The translations under genes were made by a program, and so were the position numbers. Below the pieces are notes generated by a model, which ran no database searches, was not told the origin of the DNA, and saw nothing but the letters and a program-made list of their open reading frames with translations. A DNA stretch of 64,000 nt from Plotosus lineatus (taxonomy: Eukaryota; Chordata; Actinopteri; Siluriformes; Plotosidae), in NCBI GenBank assembly GCA_024760905.1, contig CM045729.1, positions 5,870,163-5,934,162 of the forward strand, read 5' to 3'. Each line of letters starts with the position of its first letter. Position 1 is the first letter of the stretch. Positions 42,518 to 54,053 of this stretch are shown in pieces.

Positions 42518-43605
42518 ATGTCAACATTTGCCTCAGATTTCATGTTAATTAAATGAGGCCAGGTTTAAAAAGTTCTTTGTTGGCAATAACATGATAAAAA
42601 AGATTCACTCAGGAGGGAGGAATTTTTTTTTTTTAATTTTTTTTTCATTTATTTATTTTTTTGCTTGTGCAGACCACCCCGGACTCACAGGGAATTTTTT
42701 TTTTTTTTTCATATTATGTATGCGGCGATGTAAACACCGTAGGATGAAATAAATATCTTATATTTGAAATCAACATAAACTGAATATCAAAGTTTATTCT
42801 TTTAAAATTGTAATCAACAGAGTATCAAGGTTTCTTCAATATACCTTTGTCACGCTCCGTGCTGTTGCTGGCGGTTTATAATTAACTTGTATTTGTTCGA
42901 AAATGTCAGCAAATCTGTTCCTCAATTTGAAACACATTAATTTATGTATTATTTTCAGGTTGGGACCTTTAATAGTGACAGAGAATAGTTTTTTTTTTTT
43001 TGGCCTCATCATTGTTACCTTCCATCATGCTTTCCAATTTTGTTATTAAGACAGTACTGGCCAATGAGAATCGCTGTTTCACCGAACTGGTGAAATTGAC
43101 CAATCACAAGGCGCGGTTAATACTGATTTCACTTTGGTCATTTTTTAGAACACTTCTGTGTGAGTGACAGATTTTTTTCATTTAACATTTACCTCAGATT
43201 TGTGAATAAAAAAAATAAAAAATAAAACATTAATTATAACAAAAATCACAGTATAACTGCATTAAGCTTTAAGAGCTAATCAAGCTATAACCATGAAAAA
43301 AATGTGATCAACATTGGCATAGAATTGTCTGCTGGATTAAAATATACACAGCACCTCAGCGAGCAGCTAATTTTAACAACACCATCAAGATAACATGACA
43401 GTGGAGACAAAACCAGGCTACAGAAAACGTCAACATTTACCTCAGATTTGTTTGTAAATTTCTAATAAAAGCCTCAATAATAACGAAACCAGTAATTACA
43501 CTGTAATTACTAATTAACAAACTACTAAACAAGCAAATGCCACATCTTGTGTTCACTCACTAGAAAACATTAATTAATATGAAATCTGAGGTAAATGTTG
43601 AACTT
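42518..43605. repeat. Dispersed repeat of a TCAACATTTACCTCAGATTT word
   Basis: Near copies of this 20-mer are at about 42519, 43185 and 43429 in direct orientation. An inverted copy (AAATCTGAGGTAAATGTTGA) is at about 43581. Adjacent sequence AAACCAGGCT is also repeated (42501, 43410). This suggests an AT-rich DNA element with subterminal repeats, not identified. Confidence 0.5.
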
Positions 43606-44185
43606 TTAGCATTCTGTTCTTGTTTATTTATTTATTTTATTCCATTTTACAGGTTCAACATCTGTATGCCTGCTGGCTAAATCATTGTCCTCAGTTATTA
43701 CGTAGCATTTTTCAGCTTTCATATCAACCATCTGCTTAAATGTTTTTCTTTTTAAAGCTTGTGTTGGTGTAAAATTTAAATAATTGTGTACTTTTAGTAG
43801 TTACTGATGTAAATGCTGATATTTCAATGCTGTTGATTAAATGATTAATAATCTTTTACTTTTTTTAGTTTTTGGGCGATTGCGATCTCAGAAATGTTAA
43901 CTCTTTATATTCGGAGTGTGACATTTGAAAACAGATTTAAAAAACAGATTTAAGATGCAGTGCTCTGTGGAAGTGTAAAATGTAATTACAGTTTAATTTC
44001 ATGACTCCTGAATGCTTTAAAACCATTTGATCTTGAGATCTGACAGAAATGTCGATACGCTTGGCAGCGTCCCTTTGTTTTCGCCGTCACTCTGTCAAAG
44101 CTAAGAGCCATGTGCTAGCTAGCGTGATTGTTATCTAACAAGCCCGCTTGTTTTTTTCCGGAGTCTTCATGTGTTTGGATGGATG
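43606..44185. other. PMS1 intron, no recognised feature
   Basis: AT-rich, no recognised element. Confidence 0.45.
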
Positions 44186-44198
44186 CCATGCCTTTTTA

Positions 44199-44534
44199 GG
44201 GCAGTGGTGGTCTAGTGGTATAGGGTGCTGGATTGCTGATCCAAAGGTTGGGGGTTCGAGTCCCACTCTCCACAAGGTTGTCACTGTCCCCCCCAGTGCA
44301 GCTAGCTGGGTTATCAAAGGCCGGCCATGTCTCTCACTGTCTATGGTGTGAGGTTCATGTAAAAGAACCATTGCTGACTTTCGACAAGAGCAGGCTGCAA
44401 AGCGTGTTTCCGCCCTGCGATGACCTGGCGAGCTGTCCAGGGTGTACTCTGCCCTCGCCCGAAGTTGGCTGGGATGGGCACCAGCCTCTGCGTGATCCAA
44501 GGTAGGATAAAGCGGGTACAGAAAATGAACTGAA
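44199..44534 (+). repeat. SINE-A, L2-like tail variant (A2)
   Basis: Full copy with 13-bp flanks CCATGCCTTTTTA (44186-44198 and 44535-44547). It has A box TGGTCTAGTGG, B box GGTTCGAGTCC and the shared body. It then switches after GTGTTTCCGCCC to the tail GCGATGACCTGGCGAGCTGT, ending ATAAAGCGGGTACAGAAAAT. Confidence 0.9.
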
Positions 44535-44651
44535 CCATGCCTTTTTAAATCATTCTATGTAGGGTTCATGTACTTGTTAGGAACTGTATAGAAAAAGGAA
44601 CCGTAAGCATAGTACACACACACACTGATTACTGATTTCCAGTACGTTCAG

Positions 44652-45493
44652 TACAGAAATCCCCTGTTGTTCACGGGGGTTAGGTTAGGTTCCGCCCCAC
44701 CTGCCCGAAAATCTGCGAATTATTGATGCGGTTTTAAAACTCTTTGTATGATATTACATATGCTAAAATATGCTTGTTAAACACATTAGACAGTCTTGCT
44801 CATTAGTACAGTAATAATGAAGTAAAATGTAGTAATGATTAAGTAAAAACTTTTTAATTTTGTACTGTGATATTTATGAATAAATAAAGCGCTTAGGCTC
44901 CTTACCAGAAGCTAGAGAACATGTAGGATGTTTGAGTGGAGTCATAGGGCTTAAATAATCATTAAAAACACACGAAAAAAGCATGAATTCGCAACTCAAG
45001 CAATCACGTTGATGACATGTGCGTGAAGGAGAAACAAAATCTTTCTGCCTTTTGCTAAATTTGAATCACATTCCAGTAATGTCGTGATGATGCATATGTA
45101 TAATTTCCCAGGGCTGCCGCTAATTCAGTGCTTCTCAAATAGTGGTGTGATGCCAGGGGGAACGCATATGACCCTGGGGAACATGCTTTTTTGCCATACT
45201 GTACTAGAAGTAAGTGTTTTTTTGATTATCTACTGTTTTTTATTTTTATGTTAATCAAGATACAATGTTATGCAGAGGTGTAGTTGTAACAATTTTATCG
45301 ACAAATAATACAATGAATGGGGTGCTGGAGGGCGTGAAATGTTTTTTTTCCTTCCTAGATGGGGTGTCACAGAAATACATTGAGGAGCACTGCGTTAATT
45401 TAAAAACATTATGAAAAAAAGCCTTTGAGAGCAAAATCCATGAGTAATAGGCGCTGCAAATGGCGAACCGCGAATGGGCGGGGGATGACTGTA
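44652..45493. mobile_element. MITE with TACAGWMATCCCC ends, carrying a nested hAT MITE
   Basis: The left end TACAGAAATCCCCTGTTGTT and the right end, whose complement begins TACAGTCATCCCCCGCCCAT, are inverted repeats. Both are followed by a C(A/G)CGG-type motif. No ORF. A 267-bp hAT MITE is inserted at 45126. Confidence 0.65.
45126..45392 (+). mobile_element. hAT MITE with 8-bp TSD
   Basis: Ends are CAGTGCTTCTCAAATAGTGG and, complemented, CAGTGCTCCTCAATGTATTT. Flanks CGCTAATT (45118-45125) and CGTTAATT (45393-45400) are an 8-bp duplication with one mismatch. Non-coding, 267 bp. Confidence 0.82.
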
Positions 45494-46638
45494 TGCCCTT
45501 CCGTCACCACAGCCCAATATGAATATTATCCTGTCCATAATCACTTTACCAATCATCAGAAATTCTATTGTACGCCACAGACCATGTCTGTATTCACTCT
45601 ATTCCCATATTCTACAGCCTCCGACTATTTTGTTTTTCCACTCTTAACCTTGTTCCATAGCTAGATAGAATTAGAATAAATAATGCGAGCCTGATAGTAC
45701 CGTCTGTATGGTTGCATCACACTATGGGTGTATGGGTGCACTGACTATAGCAGCGATTCGTAGCAGCCAGTACAGAGGCCATAGTGCATGTGAAGAGCGT
45801 GTGTCAGAGGATCGCAGCATGGCCAGGTTGGCGCAGAGCCGCTCTCCCACTGTGCTGGCACCAATTATGCTTTCCCCGGGCAGTGCACGCAAAGAACGGG
45901 CATTCGGTCACATGCTCAGTTATGGAGCATTCACATCGCTTGTTATGCCAATGAACAACCAGCTTTCGGATCCTGCCACCTGTTTTCGACACCTTTTTGT
46001 TTTCTTGTCTCTTCAGCATGCAAGAGGTTGAACATTTTTTCTCTGGCGTTCTTGATCTCCCAGAGAAAGTTTGTTTCTGCACAGTCATGGCAGGTGTAAT
46101 GTGTTAAATGCCAGTTCTGCTCACTGTTAGTTCCACCTTACAGATGTGGAGCACGGTTCCTAGCCCAATTTTATATTGTTTTTGTTTCAGAAGCCCTCCT
46201 TCAGATCAGTTCCTTACATAAGCCCTTAACCTTTTTCACCTCGTTTTTCCTGTCGCGAGTTGTTTTCCCTTGGCTTTGTGAAGGGCAACCCATGCATTTT
46301 GGGTGCGATGTAGTGCTCATTTAAATCTGGAATGCAGTGACGTCAATTTGTGTAGTTGGACTGAATGAATCTCCTCGCACTGTTGGAGAGGAAGCTATTG
46401 TGTGTGGACACATGGTGCCCTACTTTCTTCTCATCACTGTTATAACAAACAAAATCACCAAAGTAGCAACTTCTTGAACCCATCTGGACCTAGTCATCAC
46501 GATTGTAAACATCCCGCCAATGTATGACCCAGCAGTAGGAAAGCGGTAAATTAAATAAACTAATTAGAAGCATCTAATGTGCTACCTAGTTCCATGTGTT
46601 AATTGTGTTGCTAACGGAACGATGACTCGGTAACCAAT
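45494..46638. other. PMS1 intron, no recognised feature
   Basis: Mixed-composition intronic DNA. Open frames near 45708-46088 overlap on both strands and have no recognised homology. Confidence 0.45.
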
Positions 46639-47498
46639 TACAGTGGTATCTTGACTTACGAGTGTCTTTTATAACAAATTTTCCATGATCCACCAAAAAT
46701 GTGCCCCATCCAACGAGAAAAAATTTGATTCATGAGCTCTGTTGGGGAAATGGTTTTTCCAGGCCGATTGGCCTCGTATTCTTCCATGTGTATTCCTCCG
46801 CACTCTCAGAACGTCAAGTGCAGTGCTTCTCAATTATTTTCTGTGATGCTCCGTATAGGAAGAAAAAAAAAATACCCCCCCCCCCAAGCACCCTGTGCGC
46901 AACTATAAATAGTGTTTACTGCACTTCATATCGTTTGCTTGGTGGTTTTTCCCTACACCATAGCGTGACAATGAGAGTGCCACTGCCACCTACTGTAGAG
47001 GATGTGCAATTACACTTAATTCTAGTACAGTATGGAAAAAAAGCATGTTCCCCAAGGTCATACCCCCTCTGGCATCACACATCACGCCCCACTGTTTGAG
47101 AAGCGCCCATTATCCTTTCCTCGCTGGCATTCGTAGCGTGCACATGCACAAAATTCTCCTCCTCCTCTATTACGCAGCACCTCATGCCTGGCTACATGAC
47201 ATCTTCGCTGCACTTGATGATCGGAAGGGTTAGTTGACTTATTGTTTATTCTTGTTTTGTTATTAATTATTATTAATGTTAATGTACATGTATTATTATT
47301 ATGAAATATTTATTGTTTTTATAAGTTTATCTTTAATATATTCGGCCAAATGTACATGTTTGTGTCAGGCTATATGAGTTTGGGAGGGGGTTAATTGGTT
47401 TTCTATTATTTCCTGTGAGAATTCTTGTTTTATCGAACAACATTTTGACTTACAAGCTCGCCCTCGGAACGGATCAATTTCATAAGTCAAGGAACCAT
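46639..47498. mobile_element. MITE-like DNA element (TACAGTGGTATC end) with nested hAT MITE
   Basis: The left end TACAGTGGTATCTTGACTTA and the right end ATAAGTCAAGGAACCATA are inverted repeats; the right end is eroded against a (TA)n tract. At about 46821-47106 lies an insertion starting CAGTGCTTCTCAATTATTTT, the hAT MITE type. The element at 31301-33514 shares both the outer sequence and this inner insertion. Confidence 0.68.
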
Positions 47499-47506
47499 AT
47501 ATATAT

Positions 47507-47630
<124 letters not shown>

Positions 47631-48071
47631 GGATACTTTGCGCTTCAATTCATGTGGCTTCAGTACATCGTGATTTTTGAAAAAAATATTAATTGAATTG
47701 AAAAATAAGGAACTTAAGGAAGAATTCGGGGAAAATGCTGCAGAACAAGGCCAATTATGCAAAAAAAAAACCCAAACAAACAAAAGCAAAAAACAACCCA
47801 AACCCCCCCCCCATCATAACTACTTACATTTTTATATGAGGTCCGCGTCTGTATGTGTGTATTTATATTTTATTTACAAATTATGCATTATTTTTGAATG
47901 TTTAATTGTTATTATTAGCATTTATAGCATTGAATATGTATTTATTGATATAATATACACATATACATGTACGTATACGTCAGTCAGCGGTGGTTGATCC
48001 TACTTTATGGAATTAAGCGGTTGCGGGGGGACCTTGGTCCCAACTAACCTCCGGAAAGTGAGGGATCCCTA

Positions 48072-48418
48072 TATCTTCTTCTTTCAGCTTTTTCCCTTTT
48101 TCGGGGGTCACCACAGTGAATCACCTGATTTTCATATTTGATTTGGCATAGGTTGTTTTTAGGTCGGATACCCTTCCTGTCACAACCCTTTAGCAAGGGG
48201 CAGAAACACGCTGACGGCTTTGCAGCTCCTCTTTACGAAAGCCAGCAATGGTTCTTTTACATGAACCTCTCACCATAGACAGTGAGAGACATGGCCTGCC
48301 TTTGATAACCCAGTTAGCTGCACTAGGGGGACAGTGACAACCTTGTGGAGAGTGGGACTCGAACCCCCAACCTTAGGATCAGCGATCCAGCACCCTTTGC
48401 CACCAGGCCACCACTGTC

Positions 48419-48419
<1 letters not shown>
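48072..48419 (-). repeat. SINE-A, RTE-tail variant (A1), minus
   Basis: The RTE-like tail at the left (CTTCTTCTTTCAGCTTTTTC, GGTCACCACAGTGAATCACC, ACCCTTCCTGTCACAACC), body, and head complement ending AGGCCACCACTGTCC. It abuts a (TA)n array. Confidence 0.88.

Positions 48420-48483
<64 letters not shown>
48420..48483. repeat. (TA)n microsatellite
   Basis: About 60 bp of perfect TA repeat. Confidence 0.98.
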
Positions 48484-48485
<2 letters not shown>

Positions 48486-49922
48486 GATGTAAAAGATAAT
48501 ACAGCTACTCAAGCAATTTTTTTTACAAAATGTAATAAGTTGCTTGTGAATTTCAGTGTATCGATGCATAAATGTGTACATGTTAAAACACACCATGCTG
48601 ATACTCAAATATAATCTTTAATCGCACGTAATTCCCTCGTGTCACATGGCCTGTCGCAGTAACAGGTGTAACAGGTCAGGTGGATTGACCTTGTGCTGAT
48701 GCCTGTTTCAAACACTTTAATAGCTGCACCATATGTTCAGTTCTCTGTACAGGAAAGCACTCGGAATTTCCTTCGCGTGGCCCCTCGCCGTAAGTGTAGA
48801 GGAACATGCAGGCACGACGGCTAATGCCGCACAAACCTCGTGTCCCTGACAAGGACACGTCTGTTATTTATAAGCCGTTCTCGGAATCGGCATCTGTGTT
48901 ACGTGGAGAAAAACAAATTTATTGTTTGTTTTTCTTAATGCCTTCTTCTCAAGCGTGTCTGTTTCAGCGATCAGTCATTATCCAAGAGAGAAGTGCACTC
49001 ATCAGGCCGGACCCCGTGCCAAGAACGTAAGCGAATCCTTCCTAACCCCCTCGAGGCCCATCCACCTCATGAATGTGACACGTGCAGAGTGCAGGGAAGC
49101 GTTAGGGTGCTTCATACAGGTCATACAGCGGGAAAGGATGCCATTCATAGCAGCTACTTTGCTTTATTCGTGTGTGTGTGTGTGTGTGTGGGGGGGGGGG
49201 TCCATTCATATTGGAGGGGAAATGCTTTCTGTGCTGTCGGAACAGGTATAGGAAAGTTTAACAGTTCAGGAGTTATCACAGTGAATTTAAATGAAAGCTC
49301 GCAGTATGAGAAGCTTTTCACCATCATGTATTTCTGTACCTTTTGTAAATGTACAAATCTGATAACGATAAATCTGTGATTAGTGTGAGATTGTACTTTT
49401 TCCTCATTGTTTTAACTTCTTGTTTGACTGATTCGCTGAAACTGCTCCGATCATGTTGAAAACTGTTTCGTATGAGCCAGGTTTTTTTTTTTTTCCTCCC
49501 CCTCCATCCACTTTCATTGTGTTGCTTTCCCAAATGACATTAATTGAGTTTCATGGCAGAAGTCATTTTTGTTGGCAGTGTGATCCACATCCTGTTATCC
49601 TGGAATAATAGTTTCCATTCAGTCTGGGACGCTCCAGGAACAGCCTCACCTGTGCTGCAGTAATTGACCAAATGCAGTACAACCACTGTGTACTTAACAA
49701 GCACTTAGTTTCCAAGTAACACAAAACAAGTAATTGTAGTTTGTTTGAAATGACAATAGGAAATGGCCTCCTGCTGGCCATCTGCTGAAAAGAAACAGCC
49801 AGCACTTGTTACAAATGATTTAGAATCCCAATGAAACCTCTGGATTAATTCCTTTCTATGTGCAAAATCTCAGGCTGATAGCTTCTGTTTCATTCGTCTT
49901 ATGGGCGGTCATTTGATAACTA
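48484..49922. other. PMS1 intron, no recognised feature
   Basis: Includes (GT)n plus poly(G) at 49170-49200. Short open frames overlapping in three frames show no recognisable similarity. Confidence 0.45.
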
Positions 49923-50245
49923 GGTGAGATTGTAGTGTAGAGTTTTGCATGTCCGCCTTACAGCTAGAAGGTTCTGAGTTCAAGGGCCGAGTTTCCCTAT
50001 TTGCACATTGCACGCTGTCCACATGCTTGCTTAGGTTTCTTCCAAGTACTCCAGTTTCCTCCCACAGTCCAAACACCGGTACATTAGGCTAATTGGCTGT
50101 TTCAAACTGCCACTTGGTGTGAGTGTGTGGCCCTGTGATGGTCTGGCAAGCCTTTGTCCAGTGTTGACTGAGATAGGCTCCAACCTTCCCATGAACCCAG
50201 TAAGGTCAAGCAGTTCAATATATGAGAGAGTGAGTGAATGAATGA
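49923..50245 (+). repeat. SINE-B, plus copy, diverged
   Basis: Head region near AGATTGTAGTGTAGAGTTTT, body CCTCCCACAGTCCAAACACC, and tail CCAGTAAGGTCAAGCAGTTC. Confidence 0.7.
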
Positions 50246-50390
50246 GTAATTTTAAAAATTCTATAGGATTTTTTATGATTATATTCTGATAAAACGAGCA
50301 AAATTTAAAATATCTGTGCCATTTATTAACAGATTTGTGTTAGAGGTGTAAACAATGGCATCAGTTTAAAATCATTGCATGTTCAATTTA

Positions 50391-51070
50391 TACACTGCCT
50401 GGCCAAAACAAACAAAAAAAAAAAGTCATGCACGCTAATATTTTGATGGGGCAGAAATCCCTGATCACGGCATGTAATCTCCACGGCGATGTCTCTCCAG
50501 TTGGTCGGGTCGAGGCTCAGCAACATTAATCTTCTTCTTTTCCTCTCGGCTTTTCCCTTCAGGGGTCGCCACAGTGAATCATCTGCCTCCATCTCACCCT
50601 ATCCTTTGCATCTTCTTCTCTTACACCAACGACCTTCATGTCCTCCTTCACCACAACATTAATGTGGTCATAAAATGAAGCAGCTGATGATCTGAATGTA
50701 CTGAATGAGAAGGATATCACACCAATGCACTTTTTCTTCCCCGATGGCTCGGATATAAAACGTGGACCCAGATAATGACGAGTGGTTCAGGGAGAACGAG
50801 GAATCATGTTCACATGTGTATTGGCCTCCCTGAGTCCTAACCTTAACCGTATTGAAAGTGTTCGGGATGTGCTGGAGAAGACTTTATGGAGGGGTTCAGT
50901 TTTTCCCCTCATTGATTTGAGACGTCGGTGAGAATTGAACTCGACACTGGACGGAAAGGTTCTGGTGATTACGTTTCTTGAAACACTGGCATGAAGATTA
51001 TATGCTGTAAGCGAGGATAAGTGGTCTCCATGAAAATCTTAGTGTGCACCTTTGTTTGGCCCGTCAATAC
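50391..51070 (+). mobile_element. Tc1-type MITE interrupted by an RTE 3' fragment
   Basis: The left end TACACTGCCTGGCCAAAACA and the right end TTTGTTTGGCCCGTCAATA are inverted repeats of the Tc1 MITE type. A decayed transposase stretch appears near 50835 (CCTAACCTTAACCGTATTGA, then AAAGTGTTCGGGATG). RTE sequence occupies 50531-50653. Confidence 0.75.
50531..50653 (-). mobile_element. RTE LINE 3' fragment with TSD
   Basis: 123 bp: the complement of the RTE 3' terminus (CTTCTTCTTTTCCTCTCGGC, then GGGTCGCCACAGTGAATCAT). Flanked by CAACATTAAT at 50521-50530 and 50654-50663. The undisrupted target is present once in the related MITE at 40903-40912 (inverted). Confidence 0.9.
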
Positions 51071-51398
51071 ACCAACATTTCTGGAATTAACACAACGATG
51101 TGAAATCGTGAAAGAAACTGGGTTTAAAGCCATGGAGGTGCCGTGGTTACTTGAGTATTGATTATATCATTAGTCTCAGATTTATTTTTCAAAATATAAA
51201 ACGCCCAAATTTTTTTGCACACAAACAGACATTAGTTTCAATATTTGATTGAAATTAACCATCAACAAGTGTTTAATTCTGGAGTATCCAAATATTGGAC
51301 TCATTTGGAACTGTTTCTTATTGAAATACTTTTCCTGCCATATTCTGTGCTTTTAATATTTATAAGTTTATTTTGTATGATTTGTTAAATTATTTTTT

Positions 51399-51737
51399 CA
51401 TTAATTCATTTTCTGAGCCATTTAATCCTAATTAGGGTTGCAGGGGAGTTGGTGCCCATCTCCGCCATCTCTAGGTGAGCGCAGGGTACGCCCCAGACAG
51501 CCCTCCAGGCTATCTCTGGGCCAACACTCACACAACCGTTCACACTCACAGCTAGGGGTGATTTGGATCAGCTAATTAGCCTATTATACATGTTTTTGGG
51601 CTGTGGGTGGAAACCGGACTACCCAGAGGAACCCATGCAAGCACGGGGAGAACATGCAAACGACACCTCAAACCTGGGAATCGAACCCAGGACCTTCTTG
51701 CTGTGATGTGGGCCTGGTAACCACTATGCCACCGTCT
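51399..51737 (-). repeat. SINE-B, minus copy
   Basis: Tail complement GCCATTTAATCCTAATTAGG, body ATGTTTTTGGGCTGTGGGTG and GGGAGAACATGCAAACGACA, and head complement GTAACCACTATGCCACCGTC. Confidence 0.85.
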
Positions 51738-52183
51738 GTTATATTATTTTATTGTATTTTATTTTTATCGCAGATTGTAGGAGCTTGGCAAGTATGTCTG
51801 GTTACAAGATGACAAATGCATTTTGACTGCCCTGGGGAAATCCTAATTAGGCAGCCAGATGGGGGTCAGAGGCTCAGCATTGTGAATTTATGTGTTTTTT
51901 TTTTTCCCCAAGGTACGGCTTGTGCACTGACATTTTACAAGGATCATACGGGTCACGGTGGGAAAGAGATGGGGGATTTGGATTGGGATACACATGAATT
52001 TAAAGTATTATCTAGAACTAGCTCTTGTAGAAAGTTTCCAGTAATGTGTACCTACCGGGACAAACATAGTTTGAAAACTGCAAGTCTGAATGTACAGGAT
52101 TCCCTACTGACATTAGCATTAAAATACTGAACACACCCCCAAAGCCCTGATTCTACCCAATCAATCTTCCCATGTTTGAATAG
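51738..52183. other. PMS1 intron, no recognised feature
   Basis: No recognised repeat. The acceptor for the next exon ends here (CATGTTTGAATAG). Confidence 0.45.
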
Positions 52184-52306
52184 ATTAGCATCGAGGGATA
52201 CTTTCCTAAGCCGAACTCCGATCTCAATGCGACAAGTTCCAGTACTTCAGACAAGATGTTTATTTATGTGAACAGTCGGCCTGTGAATCACAAAGACATC
52301 CTGAAG
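52184..52306 (+). CDS. pms1: PMS1, coding exon 6 (residues 234-274)
   Basis: Forty-one codons between acceptor GTTTGAATAG and donor AAG|GTATGT, phase 0. It encodes ISIEGYFPKPNSDLNATSSS and TSDKMFIYVNSRPVNHKDIL plus K. The F-IYVNSRPV segment is the strongly conserved MutL transducer motif (FVN-R-V in all MutLs). A second AG five bases into the exon would shift the frame, so 52184 is preferred. Confidence 0.95.
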
Positions 52307-52582
52307 GTATGTTCATGTGTTTATTTCTAATGCGGTGCAGTAACACAGGGAACAAAAATCTGATGTGATGTTTGATGCTACAAGGCTAATGAAGCTAACG
52401 AGTAATTTTTATAAATTCTAATCTTGATATATTCAGTGGCAACATTCATAGGAACAATTCTACACCTGCTTATTAATGCAGTTATTCATCCAGCCAATCA
52501 CGTGGCGGAAGCAGCAGCATAGCGCATCACATCAGCTCAGGCTGATCACCACCAGCTGATTTTCTTATCAACCATCATAAAT

Positions 52583-52917
52583 GAGGGCAGTGGTAGTCCG
52601 GTGGTAAGGTGCCGGATCACTGATCCTAAGGTTGGAGTTCAAGCCCCACTCTCAACGGGTTGTCACTGACCCCTCAGTGCAGCTAACTGGGTTACCAAAG
52701 GACAGCCATGTCTCTCACTGTCTATGGTGTGAGGTTCATGTTAAAGAACCATTGCTGCCTTTCGACAAGAGGAGCTGCATAGCTGCCATCGTGTTTCCAC
52801 CCTGCGATGGCCTGGTGAGCTGTCCAGGGCGTACTCTGCCCTCGCCCGGAGTCGGCTGGGAGCCCCGTGACCCTAATTAGGATCAAGCGGTTACAGGTTA
52901 CAGTAAATGAATGACAA
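52583..52917 (+). repeat. SINE-A, L2-like tail variant (A2)
   Basis: The head GGGCAGTGGTAGTCCGGTGG, body AACCATTGCTGCCTTTCGAC, and tail CCTGGTGAGCTGTCCAGGGC to CCTAATTAGGATCAAGCGG. Short flank CATAAAT on both sides. Confidence 0.85.
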
Positions 52918-53068
52918 CATAAATAGGGGAAAAATGTTGGATCTGAATGACTTTGACGGTGACATTTTTACTAATACCCTGTCCACACCGTCCCCCATAT
53001 TGTCTAAAAACAAGGGTGTGGTCAGTATACTTCACTCCTATCTCATTTTGTCCAAGTGAATAACTGAT

Positions 53069-53405
53069 CGGCAGCATGGTGGTGTCGTGATGACCACGTC
53101 TGCCTCCTAGCAAGCAAGTTTTGGGTTTGAGTCTCGGTGAGGCTGTTTCTGTGTGATGTTCTGTTCCATGTTCTCCCCGCGCTTGCATGTGCTTCCTCTG
53201 GGTCCTCCAGTTTCCTCCAGCTGTTCAAAGTCATGTAAAGACTAAGTTACTGCTCTAGAGGTGTGAGTTCAAGCATGAATGGTTTTGTGTATGTGTTGGC
53301 CCTGTGATGGACCGGCAAGCTGTTTAGGGTTTATCCTGCCATCACAAAGTTTTGGTTGAGATAGGCTCCAGCCTATCCGTGACCCTAGCCAGATTAAGTT
53401 GTCCA
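53069..53405 (+). repeat. SINE-B, plus copy
   Basis: The head GATCGGCAGCATGGTGGTGT, body CTGTTTCTGTGTGATGTTCT, and tail TGACCCTAGCCAGATTAAGT. Diverged. Confidence 0.78.
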
Positions 53406-53794
53406 ACTGTCGAGATAATCTGAACTCGGAGAGGTGGCAAAATTTTTCTGTCCATAATGATGTTTCCATAAATTTCCGATGGTCAGGTGAACAGTGAAGT
53501 TGTGTTGATGTTTATATATGACAGGATGTTCTGCCTGGTCTTAAATCACATCAATGAAGATCGGAAGGTTTGCCTACAGGTCTGAAGGGTTGTTTGTTTC
53601 CATGTTAGTCCTGCACTAGTTTGGCAACTTGTTCATCCCGAGTCAGCACGGATTGGCTCCTGCTACCCATGTGACTTTGACAGATACGCAGTGCATCTAT
53701 ACCACAAATGAATAAATAATTCGAAGATGAATTGATCTCATTGTTTATGTGTTCCAAGTGTTCGAATTTGAAGTTTTGACTGTTTATCCTTCAG

Positions 53795-53947
53795 CTTGTG
53801 AAGCGCTACTTTGCTAATTCGGCTCATTCGAATAATGAAGCAGCCAGTCGGCGCTTTCCTGTCCTGATGTTGAACGTCACCGTCCCTGCCTCGAGCGTGG
53901 ATGTTAATGTAACACCAGACAAATTGCAAGTGATGTTACAGAACAAG
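53795..53947 (+). CDS. pms1: PMS1, coding exon 7 (residues 275-325)
   Basis: Fifty-one codons between acceptor TTTATCCTTCAG and donor AAG|GTAGAA, phase 0. It encodes LVKRYFANSAHSNNEAASRR and FPVLMLNVTVPASSVDVNVT, then PDKLQVMLQNK. The VDVNVTPDK motif (VDVNVHP-K in other MutLs) is the end of the transducer domain. The conserved lysine of the ATP site is present. No disruption. Confidence 0.96.
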
Positions 53948-54053
53948 GTAGAAAAGAAAAAGCACGTTTCCTTCAAATTCCCTCTTTTATATTGAAATTA
54001 ATTGCACACACAGATCTGATATTTTTAATTGGTCACAATGGTTTTCCTTGCAG

